From assembly GCA_043228905.1 (NCBI GenBank), contig JBHGNT010000018.1, positions 12,090,001 to 12,154,000 of the forward strand: a DNA stretch of 64,000 nt, in the 5' to 3' direction. The stretch is from Azolla caroliniana. Its lineage: Eukaryota; Polypodiophyta. The notes beneath the pieces were generated by a model, which had not been told where the DNA came from, searched no databases, and saw nothing but the letters and a program-made list of their open reading frames with translations. Positions 22,441 through 32,745 of this stretch are shown here, in pieces; position 1 is the stretch's first letter, and each line of letters starts with the position of its first letter. The translations under genes were made by a program, and so were the position numbers.

Positions 22441-22762
22441 AATTCCCTCCTTCTATAGATAGCTCAAGAACTGGTAAAAAAAGTACTATTTTCCGCCATC
22501 GAACCTTCGCCACTTTATCTTTCTTCGGGTGAACAAACCTGAAGATAGATCGAGGATCCAGCGAGAAGCACAGGAGCAAGTAGGATTGGAAAGTAGACGA
22601 TCGACCCAAGGCCAAGAGTCAGAATCAAACATGAGCCGATCCAAACAAACGAGCCAATTTGGACACAAGTCGATTCGACGGACTAACACAAGCCGAGCCA
22701 TATGACATACGATCTGGATAACTAGCCGAATCAGGCTAGATCCCAACGTTATTGTCGAATAC
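22441..22762. other. Unassigned sequence between copia fragments
   Basis: No domain recognised on either strand. It lies between the truncated minus-strand integrase and the LTR of the next, plus-strand copia element, and may contain LTR upstream sequence. Confidence 0.4.
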
Positions 22763-23072
22763 AGGTGTCTAATGGACGTATTCACATTTGGGACTTCTTG
22801 TAAACATTAGGTTTAGGCTATTTATGTAAATAGTGAGAAGGTCAGTTGCCCTAAGTCAGTCAGTATATAAACTGACTTTGTAACCTAGTTTTGAAGTGGT
22901 TAACACAATTCATCTTGTGCCTAACGTATGTCTCTCTCTGGCATTATGGTTGCGTCTCGCTTTTTGTTGATGTTGCTTAGACTCATCAATCTACCTTGCA
23001 TTTATCTGTTTTATGATCTTCTATCTAGAAGAGTGTTAATTAGTTCCACACTAGACGGCCACGTTCCCAACA
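22763..23072 (+). repeat. 5' LTR region of copia element Cop2 (ends approximate)
   Basis: A TGTCTAATGG start near 22769, a TATATAAA box at 22865 and a downstream CCCAACA near 23066-23072 are compatible with an LTR. It is followed by TTGTATCCGAGCTTGG, a degenerate initiator-Met primer site. Part of it matches the minus-strand LTR piece at 21118-21255 in inverted orientation. The boundaries are uncertain. Confidence 0.5.
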
Positions 23073-23830
23073 TCTTGTATCCGAGCTTGGTGTTCTCGAT
23101 TCTGTTGTCGCCGCCTACTTTGTCTCCATCATCAACTCTTCCTCTCTACAACCTTGAAGACCTCCATTGGCAACTCCTGACAATATCATATTTGACGAAA
23201 AGAGACAACTGAAGGTTTGCACCCCATTGTTTGAAACCACTCTTGAAGTAAGTCAGTAAGCTGCACTTCAACTTTGTGATTATCGTCGTTAGGAGTGAGA
23301 CCCTTCTCTTGATCAAGCCACACTTGCGCTTCATCTGGATAGGCGAAAATCGAATAGGTCATCCGACGCTATTCACTCACTCACCATAACAACTTGAAGC
23401 GAAGTCGGCTCCAGGGAACAACCCCAATCTGTGTTTCATTCAATTGAACGACATTAGGGAGGACCAATCGACTACGTCCCTCTCATTGTTGTAGTCACCC
23501 GAAATAGGATCGGCCTGGATAATCGGCACAAAAATTTGTAATCGTTATTTCAAAAGCGGAAAAATTCGGATCCAGTTCAACTAGGCCGATTAGTCGTAGT
23601 CACTCTGGATCGAATCTCGCAACATTTGAAATCCTATTGGCTAATTGGCACGTTCATGTTCAATTCGGCTAAGTCAATCGATTGTAACCACCTCGAACAG
23701 AATCTGCCAACAACTTGAAATTAGTTAAACTTGTGTTCGAATCCGACTAGAACAATTCGGGTGAGCTAGTCGGTTGCACCCAACCACCGTTCGTAGTTGA
23801 CCCCGAACAAAGTTCAGCCTACCGACACTG

Positions 23831-24598
23831 ATGGCATCAACATCCAACTCATCAGAGATGAGTCTGAGGAAGTTCGACGGATCGAACTTCAACTTCTGGA
23901 AGGAGCAAATGCAAGACTACCTGATTGTCAAGGGGCAAATCGACCCCATCGAAAACAAAAATTCTCCAGAAGGATACAAGCCGCTTGAATGGGAGAAGCT
24001 CGATAGAATCAATTGAGCCACCATTTGGATGCACCTATCTGAGTCTGTGTACTTCATGGTGCAATCATGTTCGACTGCCTTTAAACTATGGAAGACATTG
24101 TCAGACACTTATGAGAAGAAGTAGCCACCACCAAGATATATCTAATTCGGTGCCTTTATAATGTTTGGATGAAAGAATCTGACTCAGTCTAGGCACACCT
24201 GAACGAGTACGAAAGCTTAAGTTCCCAAATTGCAGCTCAGGGGACGACTATCGAGGATGAACTAAGAGCAATGTTGCTTATGAGTAGTCTCCCCCCTTCG
24301 TGGGAAACTTTCATTACAACTGTGTGCAATGAGTTGGCTGCTGCCATTACGTACTCAGTCACGAACGCAATTCTGATTGAAGTAGCTCGAAGAAAATCGT
24401 TTGCGAAAGATTCGGCCAACAATGCTTACGTAGTACAAGATTCGACAGACCGATTGAACAGCCGAGGAAGAGGTTCTTCACGGCAGCCGAACAACCAGCG
24501 AAGTCGGAGCAAGTCTCGGGATAATCGAGTTTGCAATTATTGCAAGAAACCTGGACACAAAAGCCGATTGTCGTGCACTCAAGGCCAAAAACGATAAG
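23831..24598 (+). pseudogene. Cop2 gag
   Basis: The ATG at 23831 starts MASTSNSSEMSLRKFDGSNF with WKEQMQDYLIVKGQ, typical of copia gag. A stop at 24014 and further frame changes follow; the middle resumes at 24237-24597 (MSSLPPSWETFITTV). A CX2CX4H zinc knuckle (CNYCKKPGH) is near 24531, but a one-base shift displaces its last Cys from the frame. Gag would form the virus-like particle. Confidence 0.8.
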
Positions 24599-24649
24599 GC
24601 TCAGTGAGTTGATCAGAAGAGTGGCTGGCATGAGGTCAACTACGTCGGC

Positions 24650-24988
24650 TCTTCAGCCGAAGTATGGTCAAACGACCCGAACATTCTATCCATTGAAAAC
24701 CCAGTCGAATTAGAATGTTTGCTTACAACTGAGGAATCGAGCACATGGCTCCTGGATTCGGGTGCGCCCTTTCATGTGACCCCTCATGGATCCTAATTTC
24801 GGCAATACTTAACCCGACATTCCGACTCAGTTCGAGTCGGAAATTTGCAGCATTGCACGATTATTGGAATCGGCACAAAGGAGCTCAACCTTCTGGGTGG
24901 GTCCACATTGGTACTACATAATGTCTGACATGTACCTGAGCTCTCAAGACCTTTGATCTCAATCAGGCAATTGGATGAAGACGACATC
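24650..24988 (+). pseudogene. Cop2 protease, interrupted by element B
   Basis: The plus frame reads STWLLDSGAPFHVT, the copia protease active site (DSGA), then GIGTKELNLLGGSTLVLHNV and ISIRQLDEDDIYY. Stops interrupt it twice. Element B begins at 24989 after target duplication ACATC. Confidence 0.8.
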
Positions 24989-25462
24989 TATTATGTACAC
25001 ATAACGTTGGTGAGGGTAGGTCACTAATATTTACATTAGTGAAGGGTATGTTCACTAATGTTAGAAAGGGGCTAATGTGATTGGATAGAAGGAATGATAG
25101 GTGCATGCACTATCATGATTTCGGCAACCAATGAATGGAGACCCTTTTAGAAAGGCACATCTATTCAAGGGGCCTAGAAAAAGGTATAAATATGAGGCTT
25201 AGCCACCCTCATAAGGACATTACGTCGGAAGGCTGCTGTCTTAGACACTCGTGGTGCGGGCTAGGCTTTTGTCTTGATGATCGTGTTTATCTCTTCCAAG
25301 GTATTAGTCATCCTAATATCCGGCGGTATGGGACGTCGGTGGTAGGTTTGCTATGTCTAGATCATAGCTCGGGGGTGGTTGGGTGGAACAGGTTCTTCTA
25401 TCCATTCTATTTTCCTTTTTCGACTTTAGTTTAGTCTATTGATTAGTAATAGACTCTTAATA
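24989..25462 (+). repeat. 5' LTR of B
   Basis: It starts TATTATG (the 3' copy has TGTTATG) and ends CTTAATA (the 3' copy has CTTAACA), about 474 bp. A TATAAATA box is near 25186. The changed terminal bases suggest G-to-A and C-to-T decay. Confidence 0.9.
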
Positions 25463-25478
25463 GCGGTATCAGAGCATG
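25463..25478 (+). promoter_or_regulatory. Primer-binding site of B
   Basis: GCGGTATCAGAGCATG follows the LTR; GGTATCAGAGC matches the initiator-Met tRNA 3' end complement used by most plant LTR elements. Confidence 0.85.
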
Positions 25479-26622
25479 TACTAACAATTTTTTTTTGTTA
25501 TTTTGATGTTTTTTGTGTGTGAGAGAAGGGGATCTAACAAAGCTCGTCTTGCTCTTCACGGGATCAAAACAACATTTTTAACCCAGTATTCTTCGTTCTC
25601 GATCTCTCTTTTCTTTTCTATGATGCTTTCTACTTGGTCATATGGAAGTGGTATTACATTTTCTTTTCTTTTCTTTCTTCTTTCTCCCATGATATGATGT
25701 TAATCTACTTATGCATTGGGTCGAGCGTGTTTGCACTAATCGCACACGCTCAACTCATGGCCCTTTTACATATTGCGATTTATCTCCCACTCTCCCTTGT
25801 CTTGAGCCATCTCTTACAGTAATAATTATTCTTGTGCATCGGGTCGAGCGTGTTTGCCTTAATCACACACGCTCACCTCATGACCCTTTTGTATATGATG
25901 TTGAGTATGACACCCTTCCCTTTATTGAGCCATCACTTGGGCGATTCTATGGGATGTTGTGGTCTTAAACGAGGTGTATGTTGCCTACCTATGCCACTCT
26001 ACTCCCTATTGAGCTATCACTTGGCCGATTCTATGGGATGTGGTGGTCTTGAGGGGGTGCATGTCAACTACCTTAGGGTTTCATACCTTAGGGCATGCTT
26101 AATGTTCATACACCTAATTGATTATTATTCTAATTAAATTTCTAATTACACAAATTTTTGTTTTACTTTGGTATGATTTTCTGGTAATTGTCATTTACCC
26201 ACCCACAATTAACTCTCATTTTCCCCTTCCTTTTACATGTTTAAAGTATTTATGTGTGTTTACCTATGATGTAACACTTCCGTGTAGACTATTTTTTCGT
26301 ATTGAGTGGGCATCATGCCGTTTTTTGAACAATTTTTTTCCAACGGCTCATCTAGGTTTAACTCATATTATCGAGCCTTACAACTCGAGTAAAACCACAT
26401 GAGTTCCCCTATTGATGTTTTACTCATAGATTTGAGTACTACATCTTTGCTCACAACACTACCACGACTTGTATCAATTTGTGGCTTATCCCACAATTGT
26501 GCAAATTACAACCACCATATTGGGATGGATAGGTGCATACATCACAAATCCATTTATTGGTGGTATTTTTGTTTAGTAGACAACGCATGGTTTTTGAACC
26601 TTGTTTTCGTCACTTCTTAACT
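25479..26622 (+). other. 5' leader of B with duplicated hairpins
   Basis: No gene. Two copies of a unit starting GTCGAGCGTG (25721 and 25844, period 123 bp) each contain GAGCGTGT paired with ACACGCTC (25723-25751, 25846-25874). Two further copies of a GAGC(C/T)ATCACTTGG unit lie at about 25925 and 26010. Small ORFs across it show no domain. The segment may serve RNA packaging or translation, which is inference. Confidence 0.6.
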
Positions 26623-26627
26623 CTTAT

Positions 26628-27036
26628 TATCAGAACCAAGGATAAAAGATAGAGTGATGGAAGAAGGATAGAGAAGAATGGATGTATAAGATAGAGAAAG
26701 AAAGAGAATGGATACAAGATATGTAATGAGAGCTAAAGATTGGTGTTGCTTCGAATTGATTTGAGAATACATGTATGCGCTTATTTATAGGTTCCTATAG
26801 AATAGCTTAGAGATTTCTAGAATGTTCTAGAATGTTCTAGACCTAGAATGCTTTAGGACATTCTAGAACATTCTAGAATAATCTAGAGTTTTTACAATAA
26901 TCAATGTAATACAAGAAGTAGCTTTTATTGTTTCATATAACAATAAGCTATCTTAATGGTTGAGGTTTTCAAGTATGAATTACAAGGTTCGAGGTTCAAG
27001 TCCGGGTGACGCCATAATGGTCATGTGTTCATGACA
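26628..27036 (-). repeat. 3' LTR of A
   Basis: It contains the same TATA box (26782-26789), self-primer copy (26746-26757, one mismatch) and tRNA-like module (26945-27012) as the 5' copy. The outer terminus reads TATC on the plus strand instead of TGTC. The pol stop codon lies inside this LTR (27021-27023). Confidence 0.93.
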
Positions 27037-30000
27037 CTATCCCTCCTTCGAGAACGCCGAGTGGAAGTCGGCGTTAACATTGTTGGGTCGGGCTTGTTTG
27101 GATAGTGACGATGGAAGTCGTTGACCAGAGCTTCAGCATTACAAACGTTATCGATGGGTTCCCAAGTGCGATCACTCGGAGGATAACCAAGCCAATCAAC
27201 TAGATAATAAAGCTTATTGCGCACAATCTTAGAATCGAGAATAACAGCTACCTCGTATTCGGGGCCGTCCACAAGTTGTACAAAAGGAGGTGGTGGCACG
27301 ACACGATCAGGAATTAAAGAGGTGTGGCAAGGTTCCAAAAGAGAGCTATGAAAGACAGGGTGAAGCCGCATATGTGCAGGAAGGTTAAGACGAAATGTTG
27401 CATCATTAATTTGCGCCGTGATGACAAAAGGACCTAAGCGTTGATAGTCAAGCTTAGCACACGGTCGGGTAGTCTTGATGTGACGACGAAGCAACCATAC
27501 ATAGTCACCAACCTTAAACGGAGACTTAAGACGATGTCGACCGGCATTGGTCTTATGGTTTGCTTGCGCTTTCTGAAGATGTGACGATAACTCGAACTGG
27601 ATTTGTTGTAGTCGGTGGAGGTGATGCGCCGCACTAGGGTTTCGTGACACCTCGGGAAGATCCAGTATACACCATCGAGGGTGGTTGCCGGTGTAGGCAA
27701 AGAAAGGTGTAACTTTGATAGAAGAGTGGACCGTGTTGTTGTATGCAAACTCAGCAAGATGTAAAATTTTACTCCAATCATCTTGTTGATAACTAATGAA
27801 ACATCGAAGATATTGCTCGAGCGTCTGATTTGTGCGCTCTGTTTGTCCGTCAGTTTGTGGATGATAAGCCGAAGAGAGTTTGCAAGAGATTTTGAGGCCT
27901 GCCCATAGGTGCTTCCAAAAGTGTGAGATAAATTGAGGACCTCGATCGCTAATAATATCATTCGGGAGACCATGATGGCGAAACACTTCACGCATAATGA
28001 GATCTGCAGTTTCTTCACTATTGATGGTCTTTACACATGGTACAAAATGTGCCATCTTGGTGAACCGATCCACTACTGTTAAAATAGTATCAAAGCCTTT
28101 GGAAGGTGGCAGATCCGTAATGAAATCCATAGAAATAGACTGCCATGGCTTGTTGGGAGGGGGTAATGGTTGTAGTAAGCCATAAGGGTGATGCCAGGGT
28201 ATTTTGGCGCGACAGCAGGTGTCACAAGTGCGAACATAATCTTCGACAAATTTTTGCAAGTGAGGCCACCAAAATGAACGTTTCACTAGCTCAATGGTCT
28301 TGGAAATACCAAAATGTCCAGCCATGGGGGCATCATGACAATGTTCCAACACTTGAAGTCGGGGTGATCCGTCGGGGACGTAAAGGAGATTCTTGTAGAG
28401 GAGTAAACCATCTTGCCACTTGAAGTCCTGATAATGTTGAGATGACCCTGGCAATGTGGAACAAGATGGACGACTTGAACCACAGTGGGCTAAGACATCC
28501 TTAGCAAAATCATCCGAATGAAGTTGTTGCCGAATAGTGTCAAGAAGGGTAGAATCAAGTGGTGTGGCATAAATTGTTGTTACCTGTAGCTTTGATGGCC
28601 CGAGGAGAGTTTGCTTTTGATTGTCAAAGGCCGGATCTCCAGGTCGAAGTGCTAGATACGAACGCCGAGACAGAGCATCTGCTTTCCCTTGTTGTTTTTC
28701 AGGGCGAAAAATGATCTTGAAATCGAAACGCGTTAGGAATTGGGCCCACCGAGCTTGTCTTCTATTTAATACTCGAGCTGTTTGAAAATATGTGAGATTT
28801 TTGTGATCACTATAAATGATAATCTGATGAGGTGATCCTTCTAGAAAATGACGCCATTGCTCGAATGAGTCGACCACAGCTAGTAACTCCTTGTCATGCA
28901 CCTCATAGTTTATCTCCGAAACAGTAAACTTTCTCGAGTGAAACGCGACTGGATGTATCTGCCCGTCCTCGCCTGGTTGCGATAGGATACTCCCCAATGC
29001 AAAGTCTGATGCATCCGCCTCAATAGTAAATGGCTTTTCAGGATCAATATGTGCTAGGATGGGTGCTGATGTGAATGCCTCTTTTAGCTGTGTAAAAGCC
29101 TTGTCCGCTTCGATACTCCAAAAAAATGCTTGATTTTTCTTGGTGAGTTGAGTAAGGGGCAACACAATGCTTGAATAATTATGTATGAATTTGTGATAGA
29201 AGTTCGCAAATCCGAGGAAACACTGGACATCCCGAACTGAGCATGGGGGTTTCCATTCCAATATTGTTTGGACTTTTGCCAGGTCCATGAAAACACCCTG
29301 GGATGAAATAGTGTATCCCAAAAATTTGACTTGTTTGCAATCAAAACTGCATTTCTCAAGTTTGGCGTAAAGACCATACTTCCTTAGGCGTTCAAGTACT
29401 TGCCGCACATGTATATCATGCTCCCCCTGTGTTTTAGAGTAAATCAATAGATAATCTAGGTAGATGATTAGAAAAATATCCAAGAAATCCCGGAAGATGT
29501 CATTTGCCATATGTTGGAATTCGACAGGTGCATTTGTGAGCCCGAAAGGCATGACTGTATACTCGAAATGACCATACCGAGTACGAAATGTTGTTTTCCA
29601 CTCATCTCCCGGCCGAATTCGAACAAGATTATATGCACCCCTTAGATCAATTTTGGTAAAATGCTTTGCCCCACCAATGCGTTCTAAGAGATTGGAGATT
29701 AAAGGTAAAGCATACCTATTCCTTATGGTGACTTTATTTAAGCCTTGATAGTCCACGACCAAACGAAGGGAGCCATCCTTTTTCTTCACAAAAAAGATAG
29801 GAGCACCAGCTGGAGACTTTGAATGTCGAATAAACCCATGTGCAAGATTTTCCTCGATGTATTCTCGAAGAACCTCAAGCTCAGTGGGTGATAAATTGTA
29901 AATCGGACCCCACGGAGGCTCTTTTCCTGGTTGGAGATCAATAGGACAGTCGTACGGCCGATGCTTTGGAAGAACACTAGCTTTGACTTTGTCGAAAACA

Positions 30001-30128
30001 TCATCATAGTCTTGATATTTTTTGGGAATTTGGATGTCTGAATTCCCTTGAGTGACACTAGAAGGTGTCACTGATACTGCAAATAAGAAAAGGTCCTCCT
30101 TGCCTCCCACTTGGTGCAATTGTTGCAA
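27021..30128 (-). pseudogene. Pol of A: RT, RNase H, integrase, chromodomain (RT active site mutated)
   Basis: A 1035-codon open frame. RT lies at about residues 60-270 with [27 protein letters not shown] and [10 protein letters not shown]. The catalytic box reads YLDY instead of YLDD: codon TAT (plus-strand 29451-29453) replaces the second Asp, which should abolish polymerase activity. RNase H follows (TIEADASDFALG, EINYEVHDKELLAVV, SDHKNL). Integrase has an HHCC site (HCHDAPMAGHFG, CDTC) and catalytic residues in MDFITDLP, SDRGPQF and TDGQTERTN. The C-terminus is a chromodomain (LYYLVDWLGYPPSDRTWEP). The frame ends in PPT-encoded Arg residues and a stop inside the 3' LTR. It is in frame with protease across a single TGA at 30249-30251. 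Confidence 0.93.
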
Positions 30129-30248
30129 TGTGATGGCTGAAATTTGATGAGAAGGATATGGTGCATCGGTAGAACTATATACTTTGGGAGGATAATCCCG
30201 AGTTCGATCCTTGACAATGATATTTTCTGCTAAAGGGCACCTAATTTC

Positions 30249-30650
30249 TCACTTCCTCCAATCGATTCTAGGGTTATGTAGCTCGAACCATGGCAAACCG
30301 AGGACAATTGGATGCTCAGGACTACGGATTATGTTAAAGGAAACTACACATCCTAAATCACCCAAGAGTATGTGTATTGGCTCAGACTCTTCAAATATCT
30401 TCCCGGAAGCTATGGGGCGTCCATCAATCACTACTACGGAAACTGGACAAGGAAGTGTATGCAAGGATATTTGGTGTTTTTGGGCAAAATCTCTATCCAT
30501 GAAACAAGAATTGGCTCCAGTATCTAAGAGGGCTTGGACTTGAAGTTGACAACTGGGTGTCCTAACTTGTACTAGGGCTGAGAAGACTCTACTAACATGC
30601 TTGGAAGAAATGGAACCCACACTAGGTTGTACATATCTAGGGTTGTCCAA
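30249..30650 (-). pseudogene. Aspartic protease of A
   Basis: The 133-codon stretch has the active-site motif ALLDTGANSCFMD and the C-terminal HPIVLGLPWFELHNPRIDW. It would process the polyprotein. It ends at TGA 30249-30251, beyond which the same frame leads into RT. It begins in a different frame from gag, so a frameshift between gag and protease is expected. Whether the TGA is read through or is a mutation cannot be told; element E has no equivalent intact region. Confidence 0.88.
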
Positions 30651-30676
30651 CCAAATGGCTCCTATTTTGGCCGGAC

Positions 30677-31828
30677 TTATTCGTTTGACTCCTCTTCTAA
30701 TTGGCTTAGGACTACAAATTTATTGGACAAGGGTGGATTATTCATAATATTAGATTCACTAACTACTTCTAAAATGTTGGACTCATTTTTATTGTCATAG
30801 TGAATTTGATTTACCTGACGTCTCGGCCTACGGGAGCAATGAATGGCTATATGTCCTGGACCTCCACAATATAAGCACAGATGGTTTGCTCGACGACGTT
30901 GCTTCTCTTCGTCTAACAACGGTCCTCGTCGTTGAGTCATATCGATCTCCATGGGTGTAGGACTATCCATTGGGACTGGACTACGTGTTTGCCTTGGAGT
31001 TGGAGCAGGGCTATACATTTGCCTTGGGGATGATTGCGCCGTTATTGATGCATAAGTTGGTGTGAATCTAGATCTTGTTATTTGTTGTTGTCGCTCACAT
31101 CGACGCTCAAAAAGGCGATTATCACACCGTATTGCTCGACTAATTGCTTCTGTAAGTGACCTTGGATCCTCGGGGAAGGTAAGAAGTAAGTCTTTGACAT
31201 CACTACGAAGGCCTGAACGGAATTGCTCCATTAGGGCTTGTTCATCCCAAGGAATATCGCTTGCGATGAGACGGAAATTGGCAGCATATGTTGAAGCTGG
31301 TTGATCACCTTGACGAAGTGTACGAATCTTGTTGATAGCTGTTCTCGCCCCATCAGTATCTCCGAAACAAGCCTTAAATTCCTCGAAATTATTCAGTAGA
31401 GGAGAATTGGTCTCTAGCAATGGAGCAAACCACGACAACGCTATGCCAGTCAATAAAGTGCCCACTAGCCCGACTCGTGATGCATCTGTTGGATAATGTG
31501 CGGGATGCATTTGAATCACCAACCGTACTTGATTCAAAAAACCTCGGAAATGCGCCCTCGACCCATCAAATTTAGCTGGGAGGCTAATTTTGGGCTCCTT
31601 GATAAGTCCCTGACCTTCAACCCTTTGTTGTTGTAACACGACGATTGTCGACTCTAACTGTTGCACTCGTTGCGTGAACTCCTCTTGTTGTTGTTGCTTC
31701 TCTATAGTAACCTTTTGTAGATCCCCAAGTAGACGTTGATTCTCTACTTCAAGAGATGTGAACTTGGATTTAAGGTTCTCCATTTTTGCAACAAGGGTGA
31801 GATATTCTTCTGAGTTAATGGCAGCCAT
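30677..31828 (-). CDS. Gag of A (capsid and nucleocapsid)
   Basis: Intact 383-codon frame starting MAAINSEEYLTLV. Residues 10-75 form a heptad-like coiled coil rich in Leu and Gln. The capsid core follows (KFDGSRAHFRGFLNQVRLVI, then GLVGTLLTGIALSWFAPLLE and WDEQALMEQFRSGLRSDV). A nucleocapsid zinc knuckle CLYCGGPGHIAIHC (CX2CX4HX4C) is near residue 320. The protein ends SQLEEESNE. This is the only undamaged protein gene in element A, so it could still supply capsid. Confidence 0.92.
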   Translation of the reverse strand: MAAINSEEYLTLVAKMENLKSKFTSLEVENQRLLGDLQKVTIEKQQQQEEFTQRVQQLESTIVVLQQQRVEGQGLIKEPKISLPAKFDGSRAHFRGFLNQVRLVIQMHPAHYPTDASRVGLVGTLLTGIALSWFAPLLETNSPLLNNFEEFKACFGDTDGARTAINKIRTLRQGDQPASTYAANFRLIASDIPWDEQALMEQFRSGLRSDVKDLLLTFPEDPRSLTEAISRAIRCDNRLFERRCERQQQITRSRFTPTYASITAQSSPRQMYSPAPTPRQTRSPVPMDSPTPMEIDMTQRRGPLLDEEKQRRRANHLCLYCGGPGHIAIHCSRRPRRQVNQIHYDNKNESNILEVVSESNIMNNPPLSNKFVVLSQLEEESNE

Positions 31829-31878
31829 GGTTTCAGGATGGTTACAAAGGCGGATAAGAGAGAGAGAGAGAGTGAGAG

Positions 31879-31892
31879 AATTCGAATCAAAC
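31879..31892 (-). promoter_or_regulatory. Primer site of A, complementary to the LTR transcript start
   Basis: Read in the element sense the sequence after the 5' LTR is GT then TTGATTCGAATT. It does not match a tRNA 3' end (no TGG). Its perfect complement begins 32 nt downstream of the TATA box within the LTR (32011-32022). Confidence 0.75.
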
Positions 31893-32010
31893 TGTCAGAA
31901 CCAAGGATAAAAGATAGAGTGATGGAAGAAGGATAGAGAAGAATGGATGTATAAGATAGAGAAAGAAAGAGAATGGATACAAGATATGTAATGAGAGCTA
32001 AAGACTGGTG

Positions 32011-32022
32011 TTGATTCGAATT
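32011..32022 (-). promoter_or_regulatory. Self-primer segment at predicted RNA start of A
   Basis: The minus strand reads AATTCGAATCAA, starting 32 nt after the first base of the TATA box. This is the reverse complement of the element's primer site at 31879-31890 over 12 nt. The arrangement matches what is known for Tf1, whose RNA 5' end folds onto the primer site. Confidence 0.7.
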
Positions 32023-32208
32023 GATTTGAGAATACATGTATACGCTTATTTATAGGTTCCTATAGAATAGCTTAGAGATTTCTAGAATGTTCTAGAATGT
32101 TCTAGACCTAGAATGCTTTAGGACATTCTAGAACATTCTAGAATAATCTAGAGTTTTTACAATAGTCAATGTAATACAAGAAGTAGCTTTTATTGTTTCA
32201 TATAACAA

Positions 32209-32277
32209 TAAGCTATCTTAATGGTTGAGGTTTTCAAGTATGAATTACAAGGTTCGAGGTTCAAGTCCGGGTGACGC
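32209..32277 (+). other. tRNA-like module in 5' LTR of A, antisense
   Basis: The A-box-like TATCTTAATGG (32214) and B-box-like GGTTCAAGTCC (32259) are 45 nt apart. The module also occurs in the other LTR at 26945-27012. The arms are degenerate. It lies antisense at the start of U3. Confidence 0.55.
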
Positions 32278-32306
32278 CATAATGGTCATGTGTTCATGAC
32301 ACTTAT

Positions 32307-32745
32307 AGGTAGTGACTTATTTTTCTCTTTTTTTCATAACATTTGCTTGCTACTTGCAAGACTAGAATATTACTTGCGAGAGCACTTGTTTTTTCACGTA
32401 ATACACTTTCTCGACCATATCAATACATGTTGGGTTGGCATTCTAATATAAGGCTAACTAGGAAACTACATTGATGTTAGAACCATGGTTGAGCCTCGGG
32501 GAGCCGCCATGATTATTCAAGATAGAGATCCAAGAAAGACATCTTAGCTATGTTTTCTCCCATGGTTTTTAAAACACCATAGTGTTACCATAGTTATCGG
32601 ATCTCGAATCACATCTCATGTCTAGAGGGGTAAAGACGTGAGATGCTTTCTTGTTAAAGTTCTTACAATCAAAATTTCAAGCATTCATTTTGCTTGTGTA
32701 TTTTTTGAACCTCCTTATTTATATTGTATACCCACAACTTGCATC
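32307..32745 (+). other. Rest of the B leader
   Basis: Non-coding; 32490-32645 is clearly similar to 50690-50852 in element D (GGTTGAGCC..GGGGAGCC and CCATGGTTTTTAAAACACC blocks), so this leader segment is conserved between the two families. Confidence 0.7.

Larger units (their letters stand above)
26628..32301 (-). mobile_element. A: young Tf1/sushi-like chromovirus nested in B
   Basis: LTRs of 409 bp (26628-27036, 31893-32301) differ at about five positions by eye. CTTAT flanks both ends (26623-26627, 32302-32306). Internal genes on the minus strand are gag (30677-31828), protease (30249-30650) and RT-RNase H-integrase-chromodomain (27021-30128). A purine tract GAAGGAGGGATAG (27037-27049) abuts the 3' LTR. 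No tRNA primer site is present; instead a self-primer arrangement is seen. Despite its youth it is disabled by a TGA between protease and RT and by a mutated RT active site. Confidence 0.95.
31893..32301 (-). repeat. 5' LTR of A
   Basis: 409 bp with TG/CA termini, TATA box TATAAATA at 32047-32054 on the minus strand, and several inverted TTCTAGAA(T) motifs between about 32078 and 32150 (GAATGTTCTAGA / TCTAGAACATTC), resembling heat-shock-element-type GAA/TTC arrays. Confidence 0.93.
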
